Shown: in pieces, positions 17,618-27,554 of the stretch
How the letters are laid out: each line of letters begins with the position of its first letter
How positions within the stretch are numbered: position 1 is the stretch's first letter
Source: Shewanella nanhaiensis
GTDB lineage: Bacteria > Pseudomonadota > Gammaproteobacteria > Enterobacterales > Shewanellaceae
Direction of reading: 5' to 3'
Assembly: GCF_019457885.1 (NCBI RefSeq)
Contig: NZ_JAHZST010000018.1
Coordinates: forward strand, 1-64,000
DNA length: 64,000 nt
Program-made: the position numbers and the translations under genes
The notes under the pieces: model-generated
The model's database searches: none
What the model saw: only the letters and a program-made list of their open reading frames with translations
Told to the model about the DNA's origin: nothing

Positions 17618-18442
17618 TTAAAGTACACGCCGCTGAAAATGAGCTGGTGTGATTAAATAGGCATGTTTAAAAGCTTTATTAAGATGGCTTTGATCGAAAA
17701 AACCAACTTGATTGGCGATATCTGATAGAGAGCCTCCATTTATGATGGCCTTCTTGGCATGTTCCAACCTTACTCTTTTCAGGTAAGCGTGGGGAGTCAT
17801 GCCTACCGTTTTCTTAAAGGCTCTCAAGAATTGAAACTTACTTAGGCTAAACTGCGCAGCTAAGGTTTCTAATTGAAATGCATGACTTAAGTCATCATGG
17901 AACAGCGCTCTGATGTGATTGACTTGTTGATGGGAGAGTCCTGTCGGTAGCTTCTCTTTAAGTGGCTGCAGTTCACTATGCTTTGAAAATAGTTCCGTTG
18001 TAAATGCCATCATACTGGTTTCAATCTCTAAGCTACTGAATTGCTGGGCAGAGGTTAACATCTGATGCAGTTGCAGAAATGCTGATTGAAGGTGAGGGGA
18101 GTCGATAAGAGGGGCGTTAAAAAAGAGCTCTTTTTGGTTTAACTCATGGCTTATCTGTTTAATGTAATGTGTTGGGATGGAGAGCACATGCGCCTCGTAA
18201 CCTCGTGAGCTATTACTCTGGCCATTATGGGTTTCATCGGGATTTAATGTTGAGATAGAGCCTGGTGTGAGTAGATATGTATTACCTTTATGGCAATATT
18301 GTTGGCAACCATGGGAGACGACGCCAATATGATAATCAAGATGAATATGTTTTTGAAACTCAAATTGTGTGAACTTAGCACGGCTTAACTCAATTTCAGG
18401 CAGTGCTGGATTGTGCCAATATTCAATATGTTCTGATCCCAT
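17618..18442 (-). CDS. AraC-family transcriptional regulator
   Basis: Probably 274 residues from the ATG at 18442 (MGSEHIEYWHNP, preceded by GAGAG); the frame is open to 18520. The N-terminal half is an AraC-type cupin (HIDYHIGVV-like strand, SISTLNPDETHNGQ), and the C-terminal half has two helix-turn-helix units, LAAQFSLSKFQFLRAFKKTVGMTPHAYL and IANQVGFFDQSHLNKAFK. These regulators bind small ligands. Gene order suggests it controls the LysE-type exporter downstream. Confidence 0.85.
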   Translation of the reverse strand: MGSEHIEYWHNPALPEIELSRAKFTQFEFQKHIHLDYHIGVVSHGCQQYCHKGNTYLLTPGSISTLNPDETHNGQSNSSRGYEAHVLSIPTHYIKQISHELNQKELFFNAPLIDSPHLQSAFLQLHQMLTSAQQFSSLEIETSMMAFTTELFSKHSELQPLKEKLPTGLSHQQVNHIRALFHDDLSHAFQLETLAAQFSLSKFQFLRAFKKTVGMTPHAYLKRVRLEHAKKAIINGGSLSDIANQVGFFDQSHLNKAFKHAYLITPAHFQRRVL

Positions 18443-18824
18443 AACTCTCTTCGATACTCCACTATGGCTAGAATACATTTTAGCCATAGCGATAAAAATC
18501 TGGCTAGTAAAAAATTGCAAGCTGAGCCATCTGTTTCATGTCAGATTAACACTTAATAATATTTTCTTCCCGACCCTCTATATCTCTGCTTCCTCTATTC
18601 CTCTTACTTTTTAAATGTTAAATCTTTGTTGCATATCGCTATATGCTCATGCCTCCTTAGCTTAAAAAGGTATAAAAAAACTCATCTATAGATGAAATTT
18701 CAGACAATACTTAAATCACTAATGTGAATAGATTATCCCTATTCTGTTTCTTATATGCCCATGAAACGAGATGACCCTTTAGCTGTCGGCTAGATGGGTA
18801 TTAATGAATGACTAGAGGTGAACA
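18443..18824. other. Intergenic region before the chemoreceptor gene
   Basis: AT-rich, about 380 bases, between the divergent AraC-type regulator and the chemoreceptor. It must hold both promoters. I found no convincing sigma-28 motif, terminator or repeat. Confidence 0.4.
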
Positions 18825-20978
18825 ATGGATAGCAATATGTTCAGTAACATGAGGTTTAGGACAAAAATATTATCAGGGTATGGCTTGATACTGGGCTTGA
18901 TGCTGCTTATTACACTTGTGGTCTTTGTCAGTGTTAAATCTCTAGCCACTAACTTTGGTTGGGTTAACCACACCCATGAGGTATTAGCTCAGGCGTCAAA
19001 AATAGAAGCCGCTGCCGTTGATATGGAAACGGGAATGCGGGGATACCTACTTGCGGGTAAACCAGGATTTTTAGACCCCTATAACAATGGTCGTGAGAGC
19101 TTTAACACGCTACTCAAAGATCTTCAAAAAACAGTGTCAGATAACCCTGCCCAAGTCTCTCTGCTCAATGATATCTCGGAAACGATAGGTGAATGGCAGA
19201 CCCAAGTTACCGACCCTGTGATCGCCTTGAGAGGTGAGATTGGTGATTCCAAAACCATGAATGATATGGCCGATGAGATAAAGCTTGCTAAAGGAAAGCA
19301 GTATTTCGATAGGTTTAGAGATCAGCTCGCCACGTTTATTGAGCGTGAACGTGTGTTGATGGTTGAGCGGCAAGCAAGAGCCAGCAGGACTCAAGATATA
19401 TATGAGTTGAGGCAGTTAACCCAGTGGGTCGAACATACCTATAAGGTTATCGCGAGCGCGCAATCTATCGTGGCCTCTGCTGTCGATATGGAGACGGGGA
19501 TGAGGGGATATTTACTCGCCGGTAGAGAGGAGTTTTTAGAGCCATATATAAATGGTAAGTCTCAGTTTTATAAATTGGTCGATGAGTTGTCACAGACTGT
19601 TTCAGACAACCCTGCTCAAGTCACGCTTCTGCAAGAGAGTAAAGAGACGATAGATACTTGGATTAGCGAGGTTGTTGATAAGCAAATCGCCCTGCGACAT
19701 GAGATTGGTGATGGTAAGAATATGGATGATATGGCTGATCTCGTTGGCCAAGCAAAAGGTAAGGTCTATTTCGATAAGTTTAGAGAGCAGATAAAGACCT
19801 TTAAGGGGAGAGAGAGTGGCTTGATGGGAGAGCGAATGGACTCCTTGACCAGTACTGAGTCCTTAGTCATTAACTTAACGATTTTTGGCACCCTGTTCGC
19901 GATTGTAATCGGCATAGGTATCGCCTTGTGGTTAACAAGACATGTGATGGAGCTTCTTGGGGGCGAGCCAACCTACATTGCTCATATTGCCAAGAAAGTT
20001 GCTGAGGGTGACTTGTCTATGAATCTACAAAGTAGCGGGGAGGATAGAGGCATTTTTGCTGAGATGAAGCGCATGATGGCCTCACTAAATGAAAAGGTTG
20101 GATTAGCGGAGCGAATTGCTAAAGGAGAGTTAGATCAGAGTATAAGCCTTGCATCAGAGCGAGATTCCTTAGGTATTGCACTTAGAGATATGACAGAGAA
20201 CCTCAATGAAGTTTTAGGTCAAACACAAACCGCGAGCGATGAGATATCCCAAGGCAGCACAAGTGTGTCGAGTAGCAGTTCAGCGCTTTCAGATGGTGCT
20301 TCTAGGCAGTCAGGCAGTCTAGATAACATTGCAAGCTCCTTAAATGAGTTAAGCACTCAGATCAACACCAATGCACAAAATGCTAATCAAGCAAGTGTGC
20401 TTGCGGGTCAGGCTCAGACTGCAGCTCAAGAGGGAAGCAAGAAGATGGAAGGCATGGTGGTCGCCATGTCGGAGATGTCCGAAGCGAGCAAAAGCATCTC
20501 AGGGTTTATCAGTACCATTGATGAGATCGCGGCTCAAACGAATCTGTTGGCCCTCAATGCCGCGATTGAGGCTGCGCGAGCAGGTGAGCAAGGCCGTGGT
20601 TTTGCTGTGGTAGCCGATGAGGTTCGTAGCTTGGCAGCTAGGAGTACTAGTGCAGCCGAAGAGACATCGAAATTGATAGCAGGCTCTGTGGTTAAAACTG
20701 AAAACGGCAGTGCCATAGCGAATGAAACTGCAGAGAGCTTAAAGAGTATCTTCGAAACCGTGAGTAAGACATCGGAACTTGTTGCTGAGATTGCGACGGC
20801 AAGTAATGAGCAAGCAATCGGTGCAGAAACGATAAACCAAGGAGTGGTAGAGATAGATGGCGTAACTCAACAGAACAATGATACGGCGCAGCAAAGTGCT
20901 GCAGCTGCGGTGCAATTATCACAACAAGCTGAACAGCTGCAAAGCATGTTGTCACGTTTCAAGCTGCGTAATGCATAA
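18825..20978 (+). CDS. Methyl-accepting chemotaxis protein with duplicated CHASE3-like sensor
   Basis: 717 residues: helix about 17-39, periplasmic region to about 346, helix 347-370, HAMP, then the signalling domain with the conserved hairpin tip IAAQTNLLALNAAIEAARAGEQ. The periplasmic part holds two CHASE3-like helical units, roughly 46-182 and 201-337, offset by 155 residues, each with VDMETGMRGYLLAG and a VSDNPAQV block. CHASE3 domains are usually single. The ligand is unknown. The porin gene follows 32 bases later. GAGGTG precedes the ATG. Confidence 0.92.
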   Translation: MDSNMFSNMRFRTKILSGYGLILGLMLLITLVVFVSVKSLATNFGWVNHTHEVLAQASKIEAAAVDMETGMRGYLLAGKPGFLDPYNNGRESFNTLLKDLQKTVSDNPAQVSLLNDISETIGEWQTQVTDPVIALRGEIGDSKTMNDMADEIKLAKGKQYFDRFRDQLATFIERERVLMVERQARASRTQDIYELRQLTQWVEHTYKVIASAQSIVASAVDMETGMRGYLLAGREEFLEPYINGKSQFYKLVDELSQTVSDNPAQVTLLQESKETIDTWISEVVDKQIALRHEIGDGKNMDDMADLVGQAKGKVYFDKFREQIKTFKGRESGLMGERMDSLTSTESLVINLTIFGTLFAIVIGIGIALWLTRHVMELLGGEPTYIAHIAKKVAEGDLSMNLQSSGEDRGIFAEMKRMMASLNEKVGLAERIAKGELDQSISLASERDSLGIALRDMTENLNEVLGQTQTASDEISQGSTSVSSSSSALSDGASRQSGSLDNIASSLNELSTQINTNAQNANQASVLAGQAQTAAQEGSKKMEGMVVAMSEMSEASKSISGFISTIDEIAAQTNLLALNAAIEAARAGEQGRGFAVVADEVRSLAARSTSAAEETSKLIAGSVVKTENGSAIANETAESLKSIFETVSKTSELVAEIATASNEQAIGAETINQGVVEIDGVTQQNNDTAQQSAAAAVQLSQQAEQLQSMLSRFKLRNA

Positions 20979-21010
20979 AGTCTCTACACATAATAAATAA
21001 TGGAAATTGA

Positions 21011-22063
21011 ATGATGAATAGACAAATAACACTCTTAGCTGCCAGTATCACTTGTTTGTGTTTACCGACACAGGCGATCGAACTTAACATCTACGGTCAA
21101 GGTCACCTCTCCGTCGACAGTGTCGATGATGGGCAAGATAGCAGTATTTATGTTGCAAGCAACTCTTCCCGCTTAGGGTTTAATGGCGATCATCAGATTA
21201 ACTCAGATCTGAAAATTATTTTTCAATATGAGACTGGTGTCGATCTCACTGCTCAAGGGGGGAATGATGGTAACGGTGGTGCCGAGTCATCTGGGCAGAT
21301 ATTTACTAAAGGACGTCCCTCATTTATAGGGTTAGAAGGGACGTTTGGTACTGTTTTAGCAGGTCATATGCCATTTTTGGATCAGTATGCTAATGATTAC
21401 AACCTGTTTGCCGATCAAATTGGCGATCTGGGAAACCTGTGGGAAGCCAATGGCATTCCAGGGCGCTCCGATAATGTGATCTATTATAAAACTCCCGATT
21501 TTTCGGGGTTTGATGCTGCAGCGACTTATGTTCCCGAGGAGGGAGTCGATGACTCTGATTATTATCTCTTGAAAGGTAACTATAAGAGGAAAAACCTAAA
21601 GTTAGGGGTGATGTATACCAGTATTGGTCAAGGTGAGATGGTTGATAAAAACCATACTGCTGCAGCGGTAACTTTAGGCTATCATTTTGGACGCTTTAGC
21701 GTCGGCGGTGGCTATCAAAATGAGATGGATATCGGTGGTTTGTCGGGAAATGACAGGGATAGCTTCTCCCTCGGTGGTAGCATGGAGGTTGGAGACAAGG
21801 GCAAAATAAAAGCTCAATTTGCCGTTAGTTCTGGTGAAGGGGATGCAAGTGATGCGACTCAGATCGCCGTTGGTTACGACTATCAACTTGATGCTCAAAC
21901 AACACTCTATATAGCCTATGCAAATATGGATAATGACAATAACGTTAACTTTAGTGTGAATGGTAAAGGTCATGGGGATAAGGTAGTGCCTTTGATGGGC
22001 GATGACCCCCACGCTATCTCACTCGGTATTGTTTACTCATTCTCTCATGCGGTCGTTAAATAA
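21011..22063 (+). CDS. Outer-membrane porin (Gram-negative general porin type)
   Basis: 350 residues with a signal peptide ending near TQA-IELNIYGQGHLS. It has alternating amphipathic beta strands, the porin-like SSRLGFNGDHQINSDLKIIFQYETGVD block, GRPSFIGLEGTFGTVLAGHMP, and a final strand ISLGIVYSFSHAVVK. The last residue is Lys rather than Phe, which is unusual for trimeric porins. Strong terminator follows. Closeness to the chemoreceptor gene suggests linked transcription but gives no substrate. Confidence 0.87.
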   Translation: MMNRQITLLAASITCLCLPTQAIELNIYGQGHLSVDSVDDGQDSSIYVASNSSRLGFNGDHQINSDLKIIFQYETGVDLTAQGGNDGNGGAESSGQIFTKGRPSFIGLEGTFGTVLAGHMPFLDQYANDYNLFADQIGDLGNLWEANGIPGRSDNVIYYKTPDFSGFDAAATYVPEEGVDDSDYYLLKGNYKRKNLKLGVMYTSIGQGEMVDKNHTAAAVTLGYHFGRFSVGGGYQNEMDIGGLSGNDRDSFSLGGSMEVGDKGKIKAQFAVSSGEGDASDATQIAVGYDYQLDAQTTLYIAYANMDNDNNVNFSVNGKGHGDKVVPLMGDDPHAISLGIVYSFSHAVVK

Positions 22064-22143
22064 TTGAGTGTTATGACAGGTGGAAACACCTAGTGAGAAA
22101 GCTTGTCTATTAACAGAGGGAGCACTTTATCGAAAGTGAGTGG

Positions 22144-22172
22144 AATGCCAGCATTGATTGCTGGCATTTTTA
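22144..22172 (+). terminator. Terminator after the porin gene
   Basis: Stem AATGCCAGCA / TGCTGGCATT, loop TTGAT, then T run. Confidence 0.85.
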
Positions 22173-22332
22173 TTTGTTCCTCTTGTGTTCTGTAGATATC
22201 AAAATGAACTGGTATTTTGAATATGTTAAAAAGTAAATTAGCATAAATTTGCCCTGTGATGGGATTGGTATTCAGCTTAATTTAGCCCATAATTATCGAC
22301 TGTAATATGAAACACATTTTGGAGCACAGATT

Positions 22333-23163
22333 GTGAAAGGACAGATTTTACGTGAAATGAAAGTGCAGCCTGCAATTGAGGCAAGTTATGAAGTTGAGAG
22401 ACGCATTGCATTTATAAAGTTAAAGTTAAAAGAGTCACATACACAAACATTAGTGCTTGGGATCAGTGGAGGGGTTGACTCATCACTTGCCGGAAAGTTA
22501 TGTCAACTTGCTGTTGATGAGCTTAATCAAGAGACAAGCTCTGAGCTTTACCAGTTCATTGCTGTTCGTCTACCTTATCATGTTCAAAAAGATGAAGATG
22601 AAGCTCAACTTGCATGCCAGTTTATTACTCCCTCAAAACTGGTCACTGTGAATATTCATGATGGTGTTAGCGCAGTACATAAAGAGACATTATCAGGCTT
22701 AACCTCGGCGGGAATTGAAATCTGTGACAGTGCGAAACTCGATTTTGTGAAGGGCAATGTCAAAGCGAGAATGCGTATGATAGCTCAGTATGAAATTGCA
22801 GGTCTGACAGGTGGGTTGGTGGTCGGTACGGATCATAGTTCCGAGAATATTACCGGCTTTTATACTAAATGGGGGGATGGAGCTTGTGATCTTGCTCCTC
22901 TTTTTGGCTTAAATAAGCGACAGGTTCGCCAGCTAGCAGCGTATTTAGGCGCTCCGGCTGTGCTTGTTGAAAAAGCTCCTACCGCAGATCTGGAAGAGGA
23001 TAAGCCTCAATTGGAAGATGAGGTTGCACTTGGGTTAACCTATGAACAGATTGATGACTTTCTGGAGGGGAAAGCTGTCGACTCCTATGTTGAAGATAGA
23101 TTGGTTGGGATCTACAAAGCGACTCAGCATAAACGCGAAGCGATACCGACAATATATGATTAA
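22333..23163 (+). CDS. nadE: NH3-dependent NAD+ synthetase
   Basis: 276 residues from a GTG at 22333 with GGAG nine to twelve bases upstream. The PP-loop SGGVDS (45-50) binds ATP; the VVGTDHSSENITGFYTKWGDGACDLAPL block and the C-terminal tail HKREAIPTIYD match ammonia-dependent NadE. It makes NAD+ from deamido-NAD+ and ammonia in the last step of NAD synthesis. There is no glutaminase domain, and the length is as expected. Single gene. Confidence 0.95.
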   Translation: MKGQILREMKVQPAIEASYEVERRIAFIKLKLKESHTQTLVLGISGGVDSSLAGKLCQLAVDELNQETSSELYQFIAVRLPYHVQKDEDEAQLACQFITPSKLVTVNIHDGVSAVHKETLSGLTSAGIEICDSAKLDFVKGNVKARMRMIAQYEIAGLTGGLVVGTDHSSENITGFYTKWGDGACDLAPLFGLNKRQVRQLAAYLGAPAVLVEKAPTADLEEDKPQLEDEVALGLTYEQIDDFLEGKAVDSYVEDRLVGIYKATQHKREAIPTIYD

Positions 23164-23177
23164 ATATTTTTTAATTG

Positions 23178-23233
23178 TATACCCAAACAACTTCAAGATG
23201 CAGGATTCAGCATTTTGAGGTGGCTTGGGTATA
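23178..23233. repeat. Intergenic palindromic repeat TATACCCAA...TTGGGTATA
   Basis: A 56-base unit bounded by a perfect 9-bp inverted repeat, with partly complementary interior. It resembles repeats I know to be common between genes in Shewanella and Vibrio. It directly precedes the nadE terminator. Confidence 0.6.
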
Positions 23234-23234
23234 T

Positions 23235-23255
23235 AAGGCGCGAAAGCGCCTTTTT
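23235..23255 (+). terminator. Terminator after nadE
   Basis: Stem AAGGCGC / GCGCCTT with a GAAA tetraloop and T run. Confidence 0.85.
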
Positions 23256-23293
23256 AATAGCTGCTTTTTAATCACTTCGTATACTGATTGGTA

Positions 23294-23800
23294 TTAGCTA
23301 TTGCTTGCTATCAGCGCCCTTGTTTCTGCAATTAGTTGATTTGGGTATTGCCGATAATCTAAGTAGGGAGTGATGAGTAATGACTGATTATCATAAAACT
23401 GTATTGAGCTGTGGTTTATGTCAATAAATGAGAGGTCTTGAGTTTCCATTGAAAGCTGCTGTGAAACCACCTTACCAACAAGGAAGTGCCATCGTTTTTG
23501 GTGAGGGGTAGTCGTTTGTAGTAGTGTATCAGCACCAATCAATATCATTTCATTGTGCTTGAGTAGATGTGTATCTCGGTAGTGTTTCCACTCTTCGTTA
23601 GGGGCGCAAATTTTTGCCATGATAGTCAATATTTTTCGCCAATGATTTCCATTGTGTTCAATTAACACAGAAACCGCATCATCCTGAGCTATGTTCCACC
23701 CTTGAGGTAATACTGGGGGAGTTGGGAGGTAGAAGCAAAATGTCGGGCTGTGAGCCCCTAAACTGATAACTTTAGTATCTATTGTACCTGATAAGTGCAT
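23294..23800 (-). CDS. Hypothetical protein
   Basis: 168 residues, no signal peptide or membrane helix. It is rich in His, Gln and Ile with a mix of strands and helices. I recognise no family. It is divergent from the hydrolase gene at 23911 and convergent with nadE; nothing in the context gives its job. Confidence 0.6.
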   Translation of the reverse strand: MHLSGTIDTKVISLGAHSPTFCFYLPTPPVLPQGWNIAQDDAVSVLIEHNGNHWRKILTIMAKICAPNEEWKHYRDTHLLKHNEMILIGADTLLQTTTPHQKRWHFLVGKVVSQQLSMETQDLSFIDINHSSIQFYDNQSLLITPYLDYRQYPNQLIAETRALIASNS

Positions 23801-23910
23801 TTTATAACCGGAGTCGTGACTAAAGAAGCTGATAGCTAGATTTTACTCGGTTAAAACGTGTAAGTTAATGCTCATTAAAGATTCCCTATGTTGATGGCCT
23901 CTGGAGAGTG

Positions 23911-25377
23911 ATGAAAACCTTAGTTATTGGTTCAACTAAACACCTATTTATGGCGCTGTTTTATGCATCATTAGGGGTTGTCATTGCGTTGCTATGCGCC
24001 AGCATTTGGTACTTGACATCTAGGCCTGAGCTAGATGTTTGGCATAAAACTGAATTGAAATCTGCCTATAAGCGATCATTGGGCTTTAAAGATTTTTCGC
24101 AGTTGATGGCATTAGAACAGGCCATTTTTGATGAAGTTGAAGAGAGAATTTATGGACGTACTCCTCACGACTTTGACTCTGTGATTAACCGTTATGTTCG
24201 TGGAAGCTTATCAGATCCTAAAAAATGGCGTACGGACTGGAACAGAAGTTATGAATGGCCACAAGCTGATGGAGATTTTGGGGTGCTGCTTCTTCATGGT
24301 ATGTCGGACTCCCCCTATGCAACTTCCCACCTCGCTAAACACTTTAAAGGTAATGCGCATGTATTAGCGCTCAGGCTACCAGGTCACGGAACGATACCTT
24401 CAGGCCTTATCGATATCGAGTGGCAAGATATGGCATCGGCGGTGTCGTTAGCGACAGAGCATATGCAGAAGGTGTTAAAGGGGAAACCCTTGTACTTGGT
24501 TGGTTTTTCAACAGGAGCTGCACTTGGATTAAATCACGAACTGGAGCGACTTGTGAAAGGGCTATCTACAGATTATGCGGGTATGGTTTTTCTCTCTCCT
24601 GCTATAGGCTTACCCCCAGTGGCTGCAGGCGCTAAGTGGCAAGCTAGGCTTGGTGAGTTGTTGGGTTTGGAAAAATTAAGCTGGAATAGCCTTCAAGCTG
24701 AGTATGACCCGTTTAAATATAACTCCTTTGCCGTGAATGCCGGTGATGTGGTTTACCAGCTAGCGGAGCGTAACCAGTTGCTGCTAAACCAATTATCCTC
24801 CGAGGGGAAACTCAACATCGGACCGATACTGACGTTTCAATCATTAGTGGATGATACTGTCTCTACCGCATCGGTTGTGGAGGAACTCTATCAAAAATTA
24901 CCTGAGAGTAACCATGAACTGGTGATATTTGATATTAATCGAACGGAAGTGAATATGGGCTTAGTACTTAATGACCCATTAGATGAATTTAATTACCTTA
25001 TAGATCGAGTACCACTCAATTTTAATTATACGCTTGTGGAAAACCGTACTGGTGAGGCTGAGCTAAGACGGCAAGTTCAGGCGACAACGAACTATGCTAA
25101 GGGTGAGAGTTCTATTGAACCCATAGCTCAAAAATGGCCAGTTAATGTTTACTCCCTGTCACATGTCGCTCTCCCGTTCCCGATTGAAGATAGTTTATAT
25201 GGACCAGAAGGAGTTCACTATATCGATCGAGTTCAAATTGGTGCTGCATCTTCAAGAGGTGAGAGAGGTGTACTCGGTGTACAGGCAGATGAGATGTTGA
25301 GACAAAAATGGAATCCGTTTTTTCCCTATTTATTGGATAAAATGGATCGATTTATTGATAAGCAAAATCTAGATTAA
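23911..25377 (+). CDS. Membrane-anchored alpha/beta hydrolase
   Basis: 488 residues from the ATG at 23911, with GGAG five bases upstream. One N-terminal membrane helix (about 12-34) and then an alpha/beta-hydrolase fold: oxyanion region LLLHGMSDSPY, nucleophile elbow GFSTG (Ser near 200), acid in the QSLVDDTVS region, and catalytic His in SLSHVALPFP. This arrangement is like monoacylglycerol or lysophospholipases. It overlaps the last four bases of the converging cyclase gene. Substrate unknown. Confidence 0.82.
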   Translation: MKTLVIGSTKHLFMALFYASLGVVIALLCASIWYLTSRPELDVWHKTELKSAYKRSLGFKDFSQLMALEQAIFDEVEERIYGRTPHDFDSVINRYVRGSLSDPKKWRTDWNRSYEWPQADGDFGVLLLHGMSDSPYATSHLAKHFKGNAHVLALRLPGHGTIPSGLIDIEWQDMASAVSLATEHMQKVLKGKPLYLVGFSTGAALGLNHELERLVKGLSTDYAGMVFLSPAIGLPPVAAGAKWQARLGELLGLEKLSWNSLQAEYDPFKYNSFAVNAGDVVYQLAERNQLLLNQLSSEGKLNIGPILTFQSLVDDTVSTASVVEELYQKLPESNHELVIFDINRTEVNMGLVLNDPLDEFNYLIDRVPLNFNYTLVENRTGEAELRRQVQATTNYAKGESSIEPIAQKWPVNVYSLSHVALPFPIEDSLYGPEGVHYIDRVQIGAASSRGERGVLGVQADEMLRQKWNPFFPYLLDKMDRFIDKQNLD

Positions 25378-27554
25378 ATATCAAAGTCAGGAGCTACACG
25401 AGGTTTGGTGACTATGACTTTATCTCTGCCTTGGTTTTTAGCTTGATATAGGTTCAAATCGGCTTGTCTAAACCAATCCTCGAGTGATTTACTGTAATTG
25501 GCATTCGCAACGATAGCGCCAATACTGACTGTCATCATGATTTCGGTTGTTTGATGGGGTGGCTGTATAACGAGTCTTTTGAGCTGTAATCTGAATTCAT
25601 TCAGGTGATCTTCAACCATATCTGGATTGGTCATCGGTAAGATAAGTAGAAACTCTTCACCGCCATAGCGGGAGATCACATCACTATCACGTTTAAAAAA
25701 GAGCTTCATGCTGTTGGCTATGGCTCTAAGGCATTGATCACCACCTTGGTGGCCGAAGGTATCATTGATACCTTTAAAGTTATCGATATCGAGTATGGCA
25801 ATGACCATCACCTCGTCACTTCTTAGGCATAGGTTATGTGTGGTTTTAAATCGACTTTCGGCGCTTCTACGATTAAATAAACCAGTTAAGTCATCTTTCT
25901 CCGCTAGCGATTGCAGCTTCTTATTGGCTTTTTCCAGCTCGAATGTCCGGATAGCCACTTTCTCCTCTAGCTCTAATTGATAACTTATCAACTCCTGCTT
26001 ACTTTTCTTAATGCTTTGATATAAGGTTAAAAACTCTTGAGGTGACTCCTCATCAATATGGTAGGCAGCCGCATTTTTGTGCCCTTTATCACCAAACTTG
26101 TTGGCAATCATGGTTAAGGGTTCCGTTAACCTAGTGCTTATTACTCGCGTCACAATCACGGTAATAATCAAGGAGAGGATTAACACAGTAAAAGTGGTTA
26201 AGTACTGTGTTTCTAGCAGCTTTAGAAGCGGGGAGAAGGGTTTGACTATATACAACTTCCAGCCGTTATTGAGTTGGTAATGAGTGTAAACGAACTCAGG
26301 ATTTGGGTTATTAAGGTCAAATAAATTGATTAGCTTTAAGCTGGTTTTGTAGTTCTTCCCACTTTCCACTGATTTAAACTTAGATAAAACGGGGAGTTTT
26401 AATGTTTTTGATGCGTAGATAACACGTTCATTTTCATCTATTAAAATCATAGATTGCATCTCATAAACAAGGTTTTTCTGCTCAATGTCAACGAAGCTTG
26501 TTAAGTTGAGAGAGCCCTCAATAATTCCGGCTGGTTGATCTGAGTTTTCGCCACTGTAGATGGGAGCGCTGATGGCGACAATAGGATCAGTCCCAAAACC
26601 TCTGCCCCAAAAGGCTGGAGAGACGAAGGTTTGTTGTTTATAGAAGGCTTCTTGGAAATAGTGTCTGTCTTTAACTGAAAAGCTTCTATTTTTCACCTTT
26701 TCTGAGCCTAAGAGCTCTATAGGCGTTGCAGCAATGATGCGAGCATCACTGTCGGTGACTATCATGGTGATAAAATCAGAATAGCTTTGATGCAGTTTAG
26801 TTAGGCTCTTTTGCCAACCAGGAATGTCTGTTTGGGAAAGGCTAAGCCATTGTGAGGCATTACTGATGGCTTTTTTGTGGGTCTCTAGAAAAACTTCGGT
26901 CGCTTGGCCTAAGTGGACAGCTGAGTCATGTAGGTTTTGATTAAGGCTGTTTTGTTGTTTTAGAATAACTTGATGATTGAAAAGTAACGCTGAGCTAAGT
27001 AGAGATATGGTTAATATCAATGTAAAGCTGTATGTTAATTGAGCGTGAAAGGTGCGTCTTTTTTTGTCTCTTACTTTATTTTTAAGGTACCAAAATCCAG
27101 AAAAAACAGTGACAGCCAGTGAGCCTAGAGCTGCACAGATAAAGCCATTAATCCCCTGTTTAAGAGTGATAAAAGAGAGGTGACTTTGTGGAAGCTCAGA
27201 GAAGTTGGTGGCATAAAAATAAAAGAGCGGCATCCCAATAGCGATCCAGAAGCCTATATCGGCATAGAGAGCGTAGATATCTTTTCTTCTGGCAAAACCA
27301 AGCCAAAGAGCCTCTAAACAGAAAAACAGGAAAACGTGAGGGCTTGTCCAAGAGACAATTAACCCAATAGAGGAGATTGCTGCACAAAGAAGGGCGTACC
27401 AAGGTCCTAATAATATTGCGACAATGACAAAAAATAGGTTTCCCAACACCAATTGAACATTGCCAAACAGGGGAATAGGATAAAGGTTAACAATTAATCC
27501 TATTAAACCGAGTAAGACTGAGAGTTTTAAGTGTTGTTGGGTTATTTTGAGCAT
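25374..27554 (-). CDS. Membrane diguanylate cyclase with Cache-type sensor
   Basis: 726 residues: five or six N-terminal membrane helices (about 8-160), a helix near 175, a large periplasmic Cache-like domain (about 200-445, with VSPAFWGRGFGTDPIVAISAP), a further helix near 455, HAMP-like linker, coiled coil, and a GGDEF domain with the GGEEF active site at 631-635. An RxxD inhibitory site (RDSD) sits five residues upstream. It should make c-di-GMP, with product feedback. The combination of a multi-helix N-terminus with an extra periplasmic sensor suggests two inputs. Confidence 0.88.
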   Translation of the reverse strand: MLKITQQHLKLSVLLGLIGLIVNLYPIPLFGNVQLVLGNLFFVIVAILLGPWYALLCAAISSIGLIVSWTSPHVFLFFCLEALWLGFARRKDIYALYADIGFWIAIGMPLFYFYATNFSELPQSHLSFITLKQGINGFICAALGSLAVTVFSGFWYLKNKVRDKKRRTFHAQLTYSFTLILTISLLSSALLFNHQVILKQQNSLNQNLHDSAVHLGQATEVFLETHKKAISNASQWLSLSQTDIPGWQKSLTKLHQSYSDFITMIVTDSDARIIAATPIELLGSEKVKNRSFSVKDRHYFQEAFYKQQTFVSPAFWGRGFGTDPIVAISAPIYSGENSDQPAGIIEGSLNLTSFVDIEQKNLVYEMQSMILIDENERVIYASKTLKLPVLSKFKSVESGKNYKTSLKLINLFDLNNPNPEFVYTHYQLNNGWKLYIVKPFSPLLKLLETQYLTTFTVLILSLIITVIVTRVISTRLTEPLTMIANKFGDKGHKNAAAYHIDEESPQEFLTLYQSIKKSKQELISYQLELEEKVAIRTFELEKANKKLQSLAEKDDLTGLFNRRSAESRFKTTHNLCLRSDEVMVIAILDIDNFKGINDTFGHQGGDQCLRAIANSMKLFFKRDSDVISRYGGEEFLLILPMTNPDMVEDHLNEFRLQLKRLVIQPPHQTTEIMMTVSIGAIVANANYSKSLEDWFRQADLNLYQAKNQGRDKVIVTKPRVAPDFDI

